From the NCBI GenBank assembly GCA_965221575.1, contig CBDCSM010000011.1:682001-746000 (forward strand): a DNA stretch of 64,000 nucleotides. The letters are read 5' to 3'. The notes under the pieces were generated by a model. It searched no databases and was not told the origin of the DNA. It saw only the letters and a program-made list of their open reading frames with translations. Shown here in pieces: positions 44,391 through 54,196 of the stretch (position 1 is its first letter; every line of letters begins with the position of its first letter). Source of the DNA: JAPPHA01 sp965221575 (GTDB lineage: Bacteria > Pseudomonadota > Alphaproteobacteria > Rhodobacterales > Rhodobacteraceae). A program made the translations under genes and the position numbers.

Positions 44391-45189
44391 CTTACGGAGC
44401 AGTTGAAATTCTCATCGCCTCTCAAGAGACTCGTCGCCATTTGGATTGAATCGGAAATGGATGTTACCTGACCTTTGTGCAAGCCAACGAATCGACTCGA
44501 TTCCGCCCCGCTGAAAGAAGCATGTTCACAAGGAGTGTCGGACGTGGACAATCCAAGTCCAATCTCCGAAATACTACTGTGTCAGGCATTTCGGATATGC
44601 CAGAAAAAGCCGATTCAGAGCCAGTTCGGGCTTTCAGTGGCAAGACCATCCACCCTTGACCCTGAAAGGCAGCGATGCGCAAGCGGAAGACGCCTACGGT
44701 TGACACCAACACATGTTGGTCAAACTGTCAAACACTTTGATGCAACACTGAATTGCGAACACATTGGAGCTCTAGCCGTTTTGGCCGGCGTCGCGGCCGC
44801 ATGGAAGGTCGTCTCGCAACCATTTTCGAATCGGAAAACGCCGCGGCCGATGCCAAAGTGACTACCCGAAATGATAATGTAATGATGGAGCGGAAGAACC
44901 AGGATTAAGTGAATGCGGATTGCAACCGACTCCGCTTGGCCAAATGCCAGCTGCGGGAGACATTGAAACCAAGGGGTGTGTTGTCGCGATTTTCACGAAT
45001 ATCATTCGAGCACGACGTTAAGACTTTTTTGACACTACTCGTGCGGAATGACGCCTGTTGCCGGGTTTATGGCAAGCATGCGCTGGGTTCCGCACATTTC
45101 GCAAATTGAAAATTAATTCCGACCGGATTCCCGAGATTCTGTCAACGCCACAATAGACCTGTGCATTGGTAGTCTTGGGACCGTATGAC
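44391..45189. other. Intergenic stretch with no recognisable gene
   Basis: About 800 bases with only short frames lacking family motifs. It separates the ridA-led locus from the creatininase gene and may contain the missing start of the decayed regulator plus the control region of the locus. I could not define a promoter. Confidence 0.4.
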
Positions 45190-46008
45190 TCAAGCCTCAC
45201 CAAAGTCACGTTTGGCAACCGCCGCAATCCAGTCGACAATGACATCATATCCCTTGTTGCCTGTTTCATCGGTTGCCATTGAGGGATCACCGATATGACC
45301 ATACGGCGTGTGGTCCCGATAACTGCGGGTTGCATAAAAGATGCCGCCACCGGTTTTGACATGCTCTGGGCCCTGAATCTTACGCATCACGTCCGGATCA
45401 AGATGATGCGCCACCTGCCGCTCCGGATGAACTAGTTCCGGGTGGGTCACTAGAATTCGGGATGTTTCCCCTTCTCCGCCATGCCCCTCGCCTTTCTTCG
45501 ACTTCTGAATGGTGTGGTAGACTCTGGAAAGTGGTACGAGCCAGTTCAGAACAACGGCTCGGGCGTCCGGGGTTGCGTCTACAATATCTTGTGCGGCCAC
45601 CATCATCGACGGCAAATTTCCGTCGTGACCATGCACGAGTAGGAAGTCTCGAAATCCGCCCTTGTAGAGACTCATGCAGACATCGTGTAGCAGGCGGGAC
45701 ATGGTGGCCGAACTCAGTGAGATTGTTCCTGGAAACGCCATGTGAAAACTGGAAGTGCCGAAAGGGATTGTCGGTCCAAGGACAATCGGGCAGTCCACGG
45801 CATCGAGAATGAGTTTCGCCCTACGGCATATCTCCCGCGCTTCCATGGAATCGGTTCCCAATGGCAGGTGCGCCCCATGGTGCTCTGTCGCGCCGACGGG
45901 AATGAATATCCTCTTGGTGGATTCCAGTGCCTTCTCCACCTCCAGTCCGGTCATTTCGGTCAGGCTTGCGGGACCTTTTTGCAAGTATAGCGTTGAGTCT
46001 TCTTCCAT
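45190..46008 (-). CDS. Creatininase family amidohydrolase
   Basis: 272 residues. The metal-binding set of the creatininase/FAPy hydrolase/MftE group is visible: VGATEHHGAHLPLGTDSMEA (Glu, His and Asp ligands), LVHGHDGN and GHGGEGETSRIL (Glu). Family members open cyclic amides such as creatinine or act on formamide-type bonds. Good start at 46008. Its neighbour is a P450 gene on the same strand, 105 bases upstream. Confidence 0.88.
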   Translation of the reverse strand: MEEDSTLYLQKGPASLTEMTGLEVEKALESTKRIFIPVGATEHHGAHLPLGTDSMEAREICRRAKLILDAVDCPIVLGPTIPFGTSSFHMAFPGTISLSSATMSRLLHDVCMSLYKGGFRDFLLVHGHDGNLPSMMVAAQDIVDATPDARAVVLNWLVPLSRVYHTIQKSKKGEGHGGEGETSRILVTHPELVHPERQVAHHLDPDVMRKIQGPEHVKTGGGIFYATRSYRDHTPYGHIGDPSMATDETGNKGYDVIVDWIAAVAKRDFGEA

Positions 46009-46113
46009 TTTTCTTCCGGTCTTCCCGTTATCATTCCAAAGAGCAAGGCGGCTTTAGGATACTTGGAAGCGGTAAGAGTCGTCTCAATTCAGCACCCTTT
46101 GCGATACAGTGCG

Positions 46114-47337
46114 TTAATTCAGGTTGATCATCAACCTCTCGAACCCCCTTACTGCGACGCCAGGCGTCCACGCAAACTCCTGATCCGGTATGTTGATTTG
46201 CGGATACCGGCGAAAGAATGGAACAAGGAAGCATGTCGCAATCTCGCGCAATAGGCTAGCGCCGATGCAAGTGTGAATTCCACTGCCAAATCCCAAGTGG
46301 CGGTTAGGAATTCGGTTGAGACGCAATGTTTCAGGATCGTCGAACTCCTCCGGATCGTGGTTTGCCGAGCCGAAGACCAGCGCAACCTGGTCTCCCTGCC
46401 GTATGCGCTTGCCGTGAAGATCGAAACTCTCTCGAGCGACTCTTTGTGTCAACTGCACGGGTCCATCGTAGCGCAGCAACTCATCAATTGCGGAACGGTC
46501 ATTGATTTTACCACCCAGCCAGCTTTGCTTCTGTTCTGGATGGTCCACAAGCGCGCGGACAGCCAACACGATGAACTGCGTGACCGGTTCGTTTCCGCCG
46601 AAGAGCAATTGCGTTAATGTGCCCACCAATTCGTCGCGCGTCACTTTGCCGTCCTCGAGGCTCCCAAGCATGTAGGAAATCAAATCATCACTGGCGTTTT
46701 CGCGACGACATTCAATGAGTGCATTAAGGTACAACTCCATCTCGGCAACCGCGTCCAATGCATCCTCAAAAATTTCGCTGCACTTTTCAAACTCGATGAG
46801 GCGAGACAGTGCTTTCGTCCAGGGATAGAACTTTCCGCTGTCCTCCTTAGGTACACCAAGTTTCCTAGTTACGTTAAAGACTGCAAGCGGCATCGCCACG
46901 TCGTTCACCAGATCGACGGAGTCGAGCTGTGAAATTTTATTCAGCACCAATTCGGCGGCAACCACGCAATCCTTCCTGCGAGCAGCAATTGGCCTCTGCA
47001 TGAACTGGCCTGCAACGAGGTTCCGCATCCTGCTGTGCGTCGGCGGGTCTCGCATGAACATCCAGTGCTTTGTGGCTTCAAACAATTTGTCACTCAGCGC
47101 CGACTCGTTCGACAGGAGGGTTTCACTACTCAGGCGTGGGTTTCTTAGTGCTGACTTAACATCGTGAAAGCGCGTCACATACCAGCAACCATTCCGCTTC
47201 CGGTCCCCGGAGACACCAAAATGAACCGGCGAAGTCCTGCGCAACCACTTGTAATGCGGGTAGGGGTTTGAACGTATTTCCAGAAGGATCGGATCGAATC
47301 GCTGGAAATTGGCTATAGTTCCGTCAACATCAGTCAT
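46114..47337 (-). CDS. Cytochrome P450
   Basis: About 407 residues from ATG at 47337 (an ATG at 47361 is also open). P450 landmarks are WMFMRDPPTHSRMRNLVAGQF, the I-helix LLFGGNEPVTQFI (Thr present, AG replaced by GG), ExxR in DELLRYDGPVQ, and the haem-binding loop FGSGIHTCIGASLLRE with the Cys ligand. Soluble bacterial class I type, needing a ferredoxin and reductase not encoded nearby. The usual FGxGxHxCxG is matched exactly. Confidence 0.93.
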   Translation of the reverse strand: MTDVDGTIANFQRFDPILLEIRSNPYPHYKWLRRTSPVHFGVSGDRKRNGCWYVTRFHDVKSALRNPRLSSETLLSNESALSDKLFEATKHWMFMRDPPTHSRMRNLVAGQFMQRPIAARRKDCVVAAELVLNKISQLDSVDLVNDVAMPLAVFNVTRKLGVPKEDSGKFYPWTKALSRLIEFEKCSEIFEDALDAVAEMELYLNALIECRRENASDDLISYMLGSLEDGKVTRDELVGTLTQLLFGGNEPVTQFIVLAVRALVDHPEQKQSWLGGKINDRSAIDELLRYDGPVQLTQRVARESFDLHGKRIRQGDQVALVFGSANHDPEEFDDPETLRLNRIPNRHLGFGSGIHTCIGASLLREIATCFLVPFFRRYPQINIPDQEFAWTPGVAVRGFERLMINLN

Positions 47338-48259
47338 GGTTGGCACTACATTTTCCCGCAATTGGCGCGCTGCCGTTCGGGATCGCCACTCTCTCTGTCG
47401 TTGATGAAATCCATGCCTGTACGGACATTGTTTTCGCCAGCCTACTTCCTGGTTTCCTCCCCGACATAAGAGACAAAACGTTCTCTTCTACGCATGGCGA
47501 CCGGGCATTCTGGCACAACAACACCAAGAACACGGGCAGGGTCATGATGGCAAGGAGATTCGGAATCCTGTTGTTTTCCGGAGCATCCTGCGTCTAACGG
47601 TTTCTAACCGGTTTCAATTCCTGTGACGGCGCAAAAGTTACAAATACGAACACCTTACGTAGACAAGATTCCTGGAAACCGGCTGAACTTGCCGCCTCTG
47701 AATCCCCCTTTACAGCGCCCACTCCGTCGGCGAAACGCCGCCTTGCGACCCAGAGACCGCAATGCTGCATCCTTCGCTGTACGAAAATTTTGCCAAGCGC
47801 AGTGCCAAGACCCTTTGGTTCGGACCTGCGGAAGAGAGGAAATGCAGGGGACCTGCTGCGCGGGACGGCAAAGGAGCCCAGTTTCGGGAGTTCCGCCGGG
47901 CTTCACGGCGACTTGGCCCAGAACTATGCTGTGCGCTGCTACAACTGTTGTTTCTCGGATTGAATCGTCGCGCAGAGCCGTAGATTTTCCGGTTTGGTCC
48001 GGCGCCGATTTGCATGGAAACCGGGTTGGTCCGGGAAGCCCTGAGCTGTCTTCTTTCCCAGGCGCAGCACTTTCTTAGCAGCTGATTCAGGACAGTGTTT
48101 TTTGGCTGCCCGGCTGTGATTGGCCGTGAGCGGATCGCGGGTTTTTGATTGCCCCCCATTGCGTCCCGTGTCTATTCAGCCGGGTTTCGCGTTTGCGGAA
48201 CCGACCACAGGGCGGTGCAGCTACAAGCGGCATAATTTGACCGAGCGAGTAGTCCTAAC
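47338..48259. other. Intergenic stretch with no recognisable gene
   Basis: About 920 bases between the P450 start and the end of the ABC ATPase gene. Frames of 65-150 codons exist but are Arg/Ser-rich with no family motif. No terminator with a T-run was seen downstream of the ATPase gene. Confidence 0.4.
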
Positions 48260-49375
48260 CTAAACAACGCGCGTGCCGGATTCTGCTTCAAATACGTGGG
48301 CGAGGGGCAAATTCAGGCGAAGCATGAGCCGCTCACCGGGAGCTGTATCGAATCTACCCCGAACCAGGATCGTTACCTCTCCGTACTCCGCGGACGCAAC
48401 GATGAGAGTGTCAAGGCCGGTAACTTCAACAAGGACCACTTCTGCCGGAATCCCTCCGGCAAATCCGTCATGACCAAAATCCGGGCCGGTTTCCGGCAAT
48501 GAGATATGTTCGGGTCGCATCCCCAGAAAGTACTGCCGGCCCGGAACGATTCCTCCTGCGACCGGCAGCGTACCTGCCGGAATGGGGATCGGATTGCCGT
48601 CCTGCGGAACGAAGCAAAGATCATGGCTTTCCCGTTCGAAGGTTCCCAAGGTCAGGTTCATGGCTGGCGAACCGATGAATCCCGCCACGAAGATATTTGC
48701 CGGCCTGTCGTAGAGCTCGAGCGGAGTGCCCGTTTGCTCGACCCTGCCTTTGCGCAGAATGATGACCTGCTCGGCCATCGTCATTGCCTCGACCTGATCG
48801 TGGGTAACGAAGATCATGGTCGTGCCCAGACGTTGATGCAGCCGCTTTATCTCCGCGCGCATCTGAACACGGAGTTTGGCGTCCAGATTGGACAGGGGTT
48901 CGTCGAAAAGAAACACCTTCGGGTCGCGGACGATCGCCCGTCCCATCGCAACTCTCTGCCGCTGACCACCCGACAGGTGCCTCGGGTACCGGTCAAGCAA
49001 GTCTTCAATGGCGAGGATTCGTGCTGCCTCCCACATTCGTTCGTTGCTTTCCGCACGGGTGCTTCGCGCCATCCGCAATGAGAAGAGCATGTTTTCCGCG
49101 ACCGTCATGTGCGGGTATAGTGCGTAGTTCTGGAACACCATCGCCACGTTACGATCCTTCGGAGCAAGGTCATTCATTGCCTTGCCGTCAATGTAGATGT
49201 CGCCGTAGTCGATGTGCTCCAATCCGGCGATCATGCGCAGCAAGGTGGACTTGCCACAACCGGATGGCCCAATCAGCGCGACAAATCCCCCGCTGGGAAC
49301 TTCGAAATCGACGTCGCGAAGCACGGCTTCACTCCCGAAATCCTTGCCGACCGATCTGAACACGACTTTTGCCAT
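48260..49375 (-). CDS. Sugar-type ABC transporter ATPase (UgpC/MsmK-like)
   Basis: 371 residues. Walker A LIGPSGCGKSTLLRMIAG, Q-loop VFQNYALYPHMTV, signature LSGGQRQRVAMGRAI, Walker B VFLFDEPLSNLDAKL, H-loop VTHDQVEAM. C-terminal TOBE-like domain with LGMRPEHISLP. The CUT1 carbohydrate group matches the two permeases and family-1 binding protein upstream. It starts 15 bases after the NMT1-like gene. Confidence 0.92.
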   Translation of the reverse strand: MAKVVFRSVGKDFGSEAVLRDVDFEVPSGGFVALIGPSGCGKSTLLRMIAGLEHIDYGDIYIDGKAMNDLAPKDRNVAMVFQNYALYPHMTVAENMLFSLRMARSTRAESNERMWEAARILAIEDLLDRYPRHLSGGQRQRVAMGRAIVRDPKVFLFDEPLSNLDAKLRVQMRAEIKRLHQRLGTTMIFVTHDQVEAMTMAEQVIILRKGRVEQTGTPLELYDRPANIFVAGFIGSPAMNLTLGTFERESHDLCFVPQDGNPIPIPAGTLPVAGGIVPGRQYFLGMRPEHISLPETGPDFGHDGFAGGIPAEVVLVEVTGLDTLIVASAEYGEVTILVRGRFDTAPGERLMLRLNLPLAHVFEAESGTRVV

Positions 49376-49390
49376 CGGTGCCTCGCCCGT

Positions 49391-50368
49391 CTACCCGGCA
49401 TCCGGGGTTGATGTTGCATCCGTGGCCGCGGACCGTGCCCGCCTGTTTCTCCCGGCCACGTGAGATCCACATGGCCAGAACGAATTGTCAAACGCGCACG
49501 ATAGGGACGTGCCGGGTGGAACGATTCCAAGTTTCCGATATGCGCGCAGGTTTCCGGCCCAACGTTCCGGGTCTATGCATCCGATGCCATCCACCGAGTC
49601 TCCACCCGTGACAAGTTGGTGAACGAGGCGGAGGGACGTGATCTCTTGTTCCGGGTCCACCATTGGTGCGCCAACGCTGTTAATCGACGCGGCCGCCTGA
49701 TCAAGGTCCTCCAGACATGCACGCCAGCCCGCAAACGATGCATGGAGGAACCGTTCATAGTGTTGGCGTTGTTCGGCAAGCAGTGCGTCGGATGCGAAGA
49801 TCACCTGCGCGTAGGGGTGCAGTTTCCGATGACGCAGCGTAAAGGTCGAGACGGTCAGGCCACGGGCGGCCAGTTCAAGAGGTTCGGAAACCGCATAGCC
49901 CTGCACGGCATCGAACCGTCGCGAGGGCAGAATATCGAGATCATGTGTAACCTCGACAAGGTCGAGTTCACTGCGGCGGATGCCGTGAAAATCCAGCAAT
50001 CCTTCCAGTATGCGGATTCCGTCACAATGCATGGCGACACGTTTGCCGCGCAGATCGGCGATTGACCGAATTCCCGATTCCGGGCGACTCATGACGACCA
50101 AAGGCGTTTGCCGGAACATTGCGGCCAAAGCACTGACCTTTGAGCGTCCACTGGCTCTTGCCGCGACAACGAGGTTGTCTTCTGCCGAACCGGCACATAG
50201 ACCGCCCGCAACCACTTTTTCCACAACGCTACGCCCATCTTCAACCCAGGGGACCAGCCTGACGTCGAGGCCGGCACGACGGTACAGCCCACGGTCAAGC
50301 GCCCAACAAATTCCGGCAAACTGGGCGTTTGGAAGCCAGTCCAGGTAGAAGGCAAAGTCCTGGCGCAC
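49391..50368 (-). CDS. NMT1/THI5-like protein without signal peptide
   Basis: 325 residues of the SsuA/ThiY/THI5 periplasmic-binding fold: FYLDWLPNAQFAGICWALDRGLYRRAGLDV, then DLRGKRVAMHCDG, LDLVEVTHDLDILPSRRFDA and a C-terminal helical part. The first residue is only seven positions before the conserved FYLDWLPN block, so there is no export signal and the protein is presumably cytoplasmic. It could be a ligand-sensing or enzyme-like relative of THI5 or a binding protein that lost its leader. It lies inside a sugar-transport gene run. Confidence 0.75.
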   Translation of the reverse strand: MRQDFAFYLDWLPNAQFAGICWALDRGLYRRAGLDVRLVPWVEDGRSVVEKVVAGGLCAGSAEDNLVVAARASGRSKVSALAAMFRQTPLVVMSRPESGIRSIADLRGKRVAMHCDGIRILEGLLDFHGIRRSELDLVEVTHDLDILPSRRFDAVQGYAVSEPLELAARGLTVSTFTLRHRKLHPYAQVIFASDALLAEQRQHYERFLHASFAGWRACLEDLDQAAASINSVGAPMVDPEQEITSLRLVHQLVTGGDSVDGIGCIDPERWAGNLRAYRKLGIVPPGTSLSCAFDNSFWPCGSHVAGRNRRARSAATDATSTPDAG

Positions 50369-50424
50369 TTAGATCACCGCCGCCGGGGTCGGCCAAACAC
50401 GTGTCGCGTAAACAGCCGTGTCAT

Positions 50425-51231
50425 TCATACGAAATTGTCCGGATCTACGGTATCGATATACTCGATCCGCATTTCGGGAAAGCGTGACTTCAACCACGCG
50501 CAACAGGCCTGCATGCCAGGTGTTTCAGTGGCGCAATGCCCGCCGGTGATCATCGCTATTCCGCTGTCGCGTGCGAACTCCAAATCTCGCCATTCCACGA
50601 CTTCGCCGGTCAGGGCTGCGTCGCAACCGTGCCTTACAGCGCGCGTCACGATGTCGATGGCCCCCGGGCTTCCCCAATCCAGCGAAATCTTGCGAACATC
50701 GAGTTCGGGATCGCCACAGTAGCGGATGCCAGACTTTCCGAGCCGCGCGGCGATGTGAGCCGCGATGTCCTTGAGTGACGACGCCGGGGGCGCATAGATG
50801 TAATCAGGCGACACCTGAACATCACTCCAGCCGAGGGTACGGGCAAGCGCATAGCCCATCCCGAACTCCGGGAACTGGTCCCACCCGTCGTGAAAACGGT
50901 GGACTACGAGGTTGTTTTCATCGATCAGGCGTTGTTTTCGTTGCCCGGGAGGGGTTGCCAACTTTTCGGGCAGGTCCTTCGCAGGCGTGTGCCGCTCGTC
51001 TCCGTAGGGATAGAAGTAGGGATGGTGGTAGAAGACCGGTTCGTGAGCGAGCACGAAATTCAACCCACGGTCCGCGGCACGCTCCAGGACATCGATGTTT
51101 GGCAACCATGTCACGGCAATGCCGGAAACTTCGGCATCCGGGTCACCGGCCATGATACCGTCCACTTCGTCCTCGGGGGTATGCGGCGGGGCCTCGCGGG
51201 CCAGCCACTGGTCAAGCTCTGATGCGCGCAT
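50425..51231 (-). CDS. Nif3-like dinuclear metal centre protein
   Basis: 268 residues. Metal-ligand segments of the Nif3/YbgI family are FVLAHEPVFYHH, VHRFHDGWDQF, ALTGEVVEWRD and MITGGHCATETPG. The biochemical function of the family is poorly defined; metal-dependent hydrolase or GTP cyclohydrolase-type roles have been proposed for members. It lies between the permease genes and the NMT1-like gene of an ABC importer, an unusual place for a Nif3 protein. Confidence 0.82.
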   Translation of the reverse strand: MRASELDQWLAREAPPHTPEDEVDGIMAGDPDAEVSGIAVTWLPNIDVLERAADRGLNFVLAHEPVFYHHPYFYPYGDERHTPAKDLPEKLATPPGQRKQRLIDENNLVVHRFHDGWDQFPEFGMGYALARTLGWSDVQVSPDYIYAPPASSLKDIAAHIAARLGKSGIRYCGDPELDVRKISLDWGSPGAIDIVTRAVRHGCDAALTGEVVEWRDLEFARDSGIAMITGGHCATETPGMQACCAWLKSRFPEMRIEYIDTVDPDNFV

Positions 51232-51261
51232 TTCGTACTCCTTTCATTCAACCTCGGGATT

Positions 51262-52143
51262 TCATTCGAAGCCCCCGGCCGCGAAACCGCGTACCAGGTG
51301 TTTTTGCAGCAATAGGAAGATCAGAAGGATCGGGATCGTTGCCACCGTGCTGGCTGCCATGAGCAGGCCGAACTTGATGTTCTGGCCACCTCCCGTAAGT
51401 GCGTCGAGCGTGATGGTAATCGTCCTCAGTCTGTCGCCGTTGATCAGTACGGCCGGATAAAGATACTCGCCCCAGCAAAGGATAAAGACAAAGATCGAAG
51501 TCGACACGACTCCCGGTAGGGCCTGAGGCATGGCAATCAGGAAGAATGCCTCGAAACGGTTCGCCCCGTCGACGACGGCAGCCTCTTCCATGGTTTTCGG
51601 AATCGTCTGGAAACAGGCGCGCATCATCCAGATTCCCAGCGGCAACGTGAAGCTGAGGTAGCTGAGAATGAGACCGGCATGCGTGTTTACCAGCCCTGCC
51701 ATCCGCAACCCGATGTAGAACGGGATAATCAGGACGATCGACGGGACCATGTAGGCATAGAGGCTGATGCGCGCAATCCACTCCGCGGTTGGCGTCAGAA
51801 ACCTCGTCAACACGTAAGCGCTCATGGAGGCGAGCAAGACGGTGACGACAGTCACGAAACAGGAAATCCACGCGGTGTTGAAGAGATGCCAGAGAATGCT
51901 GGTCTGGTCGAACAGATCGACATAATTCTTGAGAGTGACTTCTCGCGGGATAAGGGTCCGCTCGATCGAGATCTCCCGGAAGTTCTTAATCGAGGCAGTT
52001 ACCATCCAATAGAATGGAAAGAGGACGAGGAACAGGAGGGAGACGACTCCCCCGTAGATCGTGATGGACTTGAGCAGAGGTGTCCTGCGCCTGTTGCGGC
52101 GTGCGGCGTGCGGCTGCCGAGTTGGGTCGGGTACGGGGGTCAT
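51262..52143 (-). CDS. Sugar-type ABC transporter permease (UgpE/MalG-like)
   Basis: 293 residues from ATG at 52143, which overlaps the previous permease stop (ATGA). First helix SITIYGGVVSLLFLVLFPFYWMV, then SIKNFREI, six helices in all, the EAA loop EEAAVVDGANRFEAFFLIAMP, and the C-terminal VRGFAAGGFE typical of CUT1 permeases. An open frame runs on upstream to 52536 but is a shadow of the other permease gene. Confidence 0.92.
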   Translation of the reverse strand: MTPVPDPTRQPHAARRNRRRTPLLKSITIYGGVVSLLFLVLFPFYWMVTASIKNFREISIERTLIPREVTLKNYVDLFDQTSILWHLFNTAWISCFVTVVTVLLASMSAYVLTRFLTPTAEWIARISLYAYMVPSIVLIIPFYIGLRMAGLVNTHAGLILSYLSFTLPLGIWMMRACFQTIPKTMEEAAVVDGANRFEAFFLIAMPQALPGVVSTSIFVFILCWGEYLYPAVLINGDRLRTITITLDALTGGGQNIKFGLLMAASTVATIPILLIFLLLQKHLVRGFAAGGFE

Positions 52144-53078
52144 GCCGTGTCGTAGGCTTTGCGCAACCGCGCGCCGACGCGGAAATGAACCGCCGCCAGC
52201 AGTGTCACAAACACCATAAGGGATACGGCCACCGCCGAGGCATGGCCCATCCGGAACAATCCGAATGCCTCCTTGTAGGCCATGATTGGCAGCACTTCGG
52301 TGGCACCGATGGGGCCGCCCTCCGTCAGCAGCCAGATCATGTCGTAGTTTCGGAAGGCCCAGATCGCACGGATCAGCACCACGACCATGAGTGCCGGCGC
52401 GAGAAGCGGCAGGGTCAGGTAGGTGAAACGCCTCACCGGCCCTGCCCCATCCAGCGAAGCAGCCTCGTATATGTTGTCGGGCACGTTCTGGATTGCCGCC
52501 AGGAGGGTGATCGCGGCAAAGGGGAACCACGTCCACGCAGAAATCAGGATAACCGCCATCATTGCGAATCGTTGATCCCCGAGCCAGGGCACCGAGATGG
52601 TTTGTGCACCTATAAAGCTGAGGAAATCGTTCAGGATGCCGCGGCCTGAGAAAATGAACTTCCAGATGAAGGCAACGACGATGGCGGGAACAATATAGGG
52701 AAAGATCACGAGCGCCCGGAGCGGACCGCGTCCCCGGAAGTTGCAGTCAAGCAGGACAGCGATGGCGAGACCGAACACGGTGGCCACCACGGTCGAGCCG
52801 ACCGTAAAGACGACACCGTTCCAGAATGCGAACCAGAAATCGGTATCGGTCAAAATGTCGGCGTAGTTCGCGAGGCCGATGAATCGCCAGTTCCGCGTCA
52901 GGGTGTTCTGAACGAAGAAGCCGAGGGCAACCGTGTAGATGATCGGCAAGGCAACAACGAGCGCAATCACGATGGAGGTCGGCCCGAGCGCCGCGTAATA
53001 GAAGATACGTTCGTCGCGGAACCTCAGGAGTGGACTGCGCTGGGTTCGGCGTGCCGAATTTTCCGACGTGTAAGCCAA
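52140..53078 (-). CDS. Sugar-type ABC transporter permease (UgpA/MalF-like)
   Basis: About 312 residues from a proposed TTG at 53078 (TGAGG ten bases before); the frame is open further but without a good start. First helix IFYYAALGPTSIVIALVVALPIIYTVALGF, then LTRNWRFIGLANYADILTD, six helices and the EAA loop YEAASLDGAGPVRRFTYLTLP. Pairs with the UgpE-like permease. The start codon is the weak point of this call. Confidence 0.85.
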   Translation of the reverse strand: MAYTSENSARRTQRSPLLRFRDERIFYYAALGPTSIVIALVVALPIIYTVALGFFVQNTLTRNWRFIGLANYADILTDTDFWFAFWNGVVFTVGSTVVATVFGLAIAVLLDCNFRGRGPLRALVIFPYIVPAIVVAFIWKFIFSGRGILNDFLSFIGAQTISVPWLGDQRFAMMAVILISAWTWFPFAAITLLAAIQNVPDNIYEAASLDGAGPVRRFTYLTLPLLAPALMVVVLIRAIWAFRNYDMIWLLTEGGPIGATEVLPIMAYKEAFGLFRMGHASAVAVSLMVFVTLLAAVHFRVGARLRKAYDTA

Positions 53079-54196
53079 TCTGCCAAACCTCAGGCTGCCT
53101 GTCTCGACGTGCCGGATACCGGCAATAGAGACATCCCCAGATTCCTGTTTCCTCCAAAAGCCGTCAACCCGCAAACAACCGTCTTCGCGTTCCGAGTGAC
53201 CGTGCGAGACCGGCGGACCCGTGACGACATTCCCTTTCCCGGTTTTCTTCGGCTCAACCTGGCACTTGGCAAATTGTCGCTGCAAGCAGGCCGCGCACAA
53301 CCGCCAAGTCCGGAAACACTCTCGCACCTTGTCCGGCAGACCATCCGCGAGACGTGATCGTCATGGATCCCAACTCGAGATTTGCGCCCGTTTGGCAGGA
53401 CCCGGTCATGCCGTGTGCGAGGACGCGACATCGTGGAAACCACGCGCCTCGCAAGCATGTTGAAGACGTGTACCGGGCGTCCGGGCTCGAAAGTGCACAG
53501 ATTCCGTGCGAAACTTGGCGCAGCCAGTACAGGTTCCAGGGACACGGGTCTCTCGAAAGAACCATCGTTCGAGGACATGCTACGCGAGTTTGCCGGGCTC
53601 GACAAAATCCCGGAGGACCTTTCGGCAAACGAAACGCCAATTGCCCGGCCCTGACGCGTCCAGGTGCGGCCCCTGACAAGACGGGAGACCCGTAAGCCGG
53701 GGCCAGCACAGGCAAGCGCAGTGCCCCCTCGGCCGGAACGCGACGTGAATGCACGCGACGCCGTGTCAACCGGGCGGGACATGATGTGCTGCCGGAAACG
53801 GTGACCCAATTTCTTCTCCGTCACGTCAATGGCGAACGACACCTCGCTCGAAGGGACACCATCCAGTCCACTCTCGACACGTTCCCGGACGCACGGGACC
53901 GGCCGGGATAGCGTCGGGTTGACCCGGTGGCGTCCTGGCAGGGCGGTCCACGCACGCCTTCTAAGTCTTCCCTCGAAGACGCCGAAGAGGGAGTCTGCGC
54001 GACACTACCGCTGCTCCCACCAAAGAACACCGAATCCGATGCGGGTCGCGTGGCTGCCAGCCGAAGGTTGTCGCGAAGGACAATCGGAACGAGGCTAAAC
54101 GTCCGGTAGGGTAACCTTTTCCAACGGGATCATCGCGAATTGGACGCGCGGGGTCCGGGTGCCGAACCCGGTTTCCCCGCGCTGAATCCCTGGAGC
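53079..54196. other. 1.1-kb stretch without a supported gene
   Basis: Lies between the permease gene and the binding-protein gene, where CUT1 genes are usually adjacent. A plus-strand frame ends with FEDMLREFAGLDKIPEDLSA (53382-53654), which looks protein-like but matches no family I know. The long gap suggests inserted or decayed sequence inside the transporter operon. Confidence 0.4.

Noticed and set aside
47710..48159. Minus-strand frame of 149 codons between the P450 and ATPase genes
   Set aside because: Arg/Ser/Asn-rich, motif-free, and competing frames of similar length exist.
53382..53654. Small plus-strand frame ending with an acidic, protein-like tail
   Set aside because: The C-terminus looks plausible, but there is no family match and no start context; kept only as a note in the geneless stretch.
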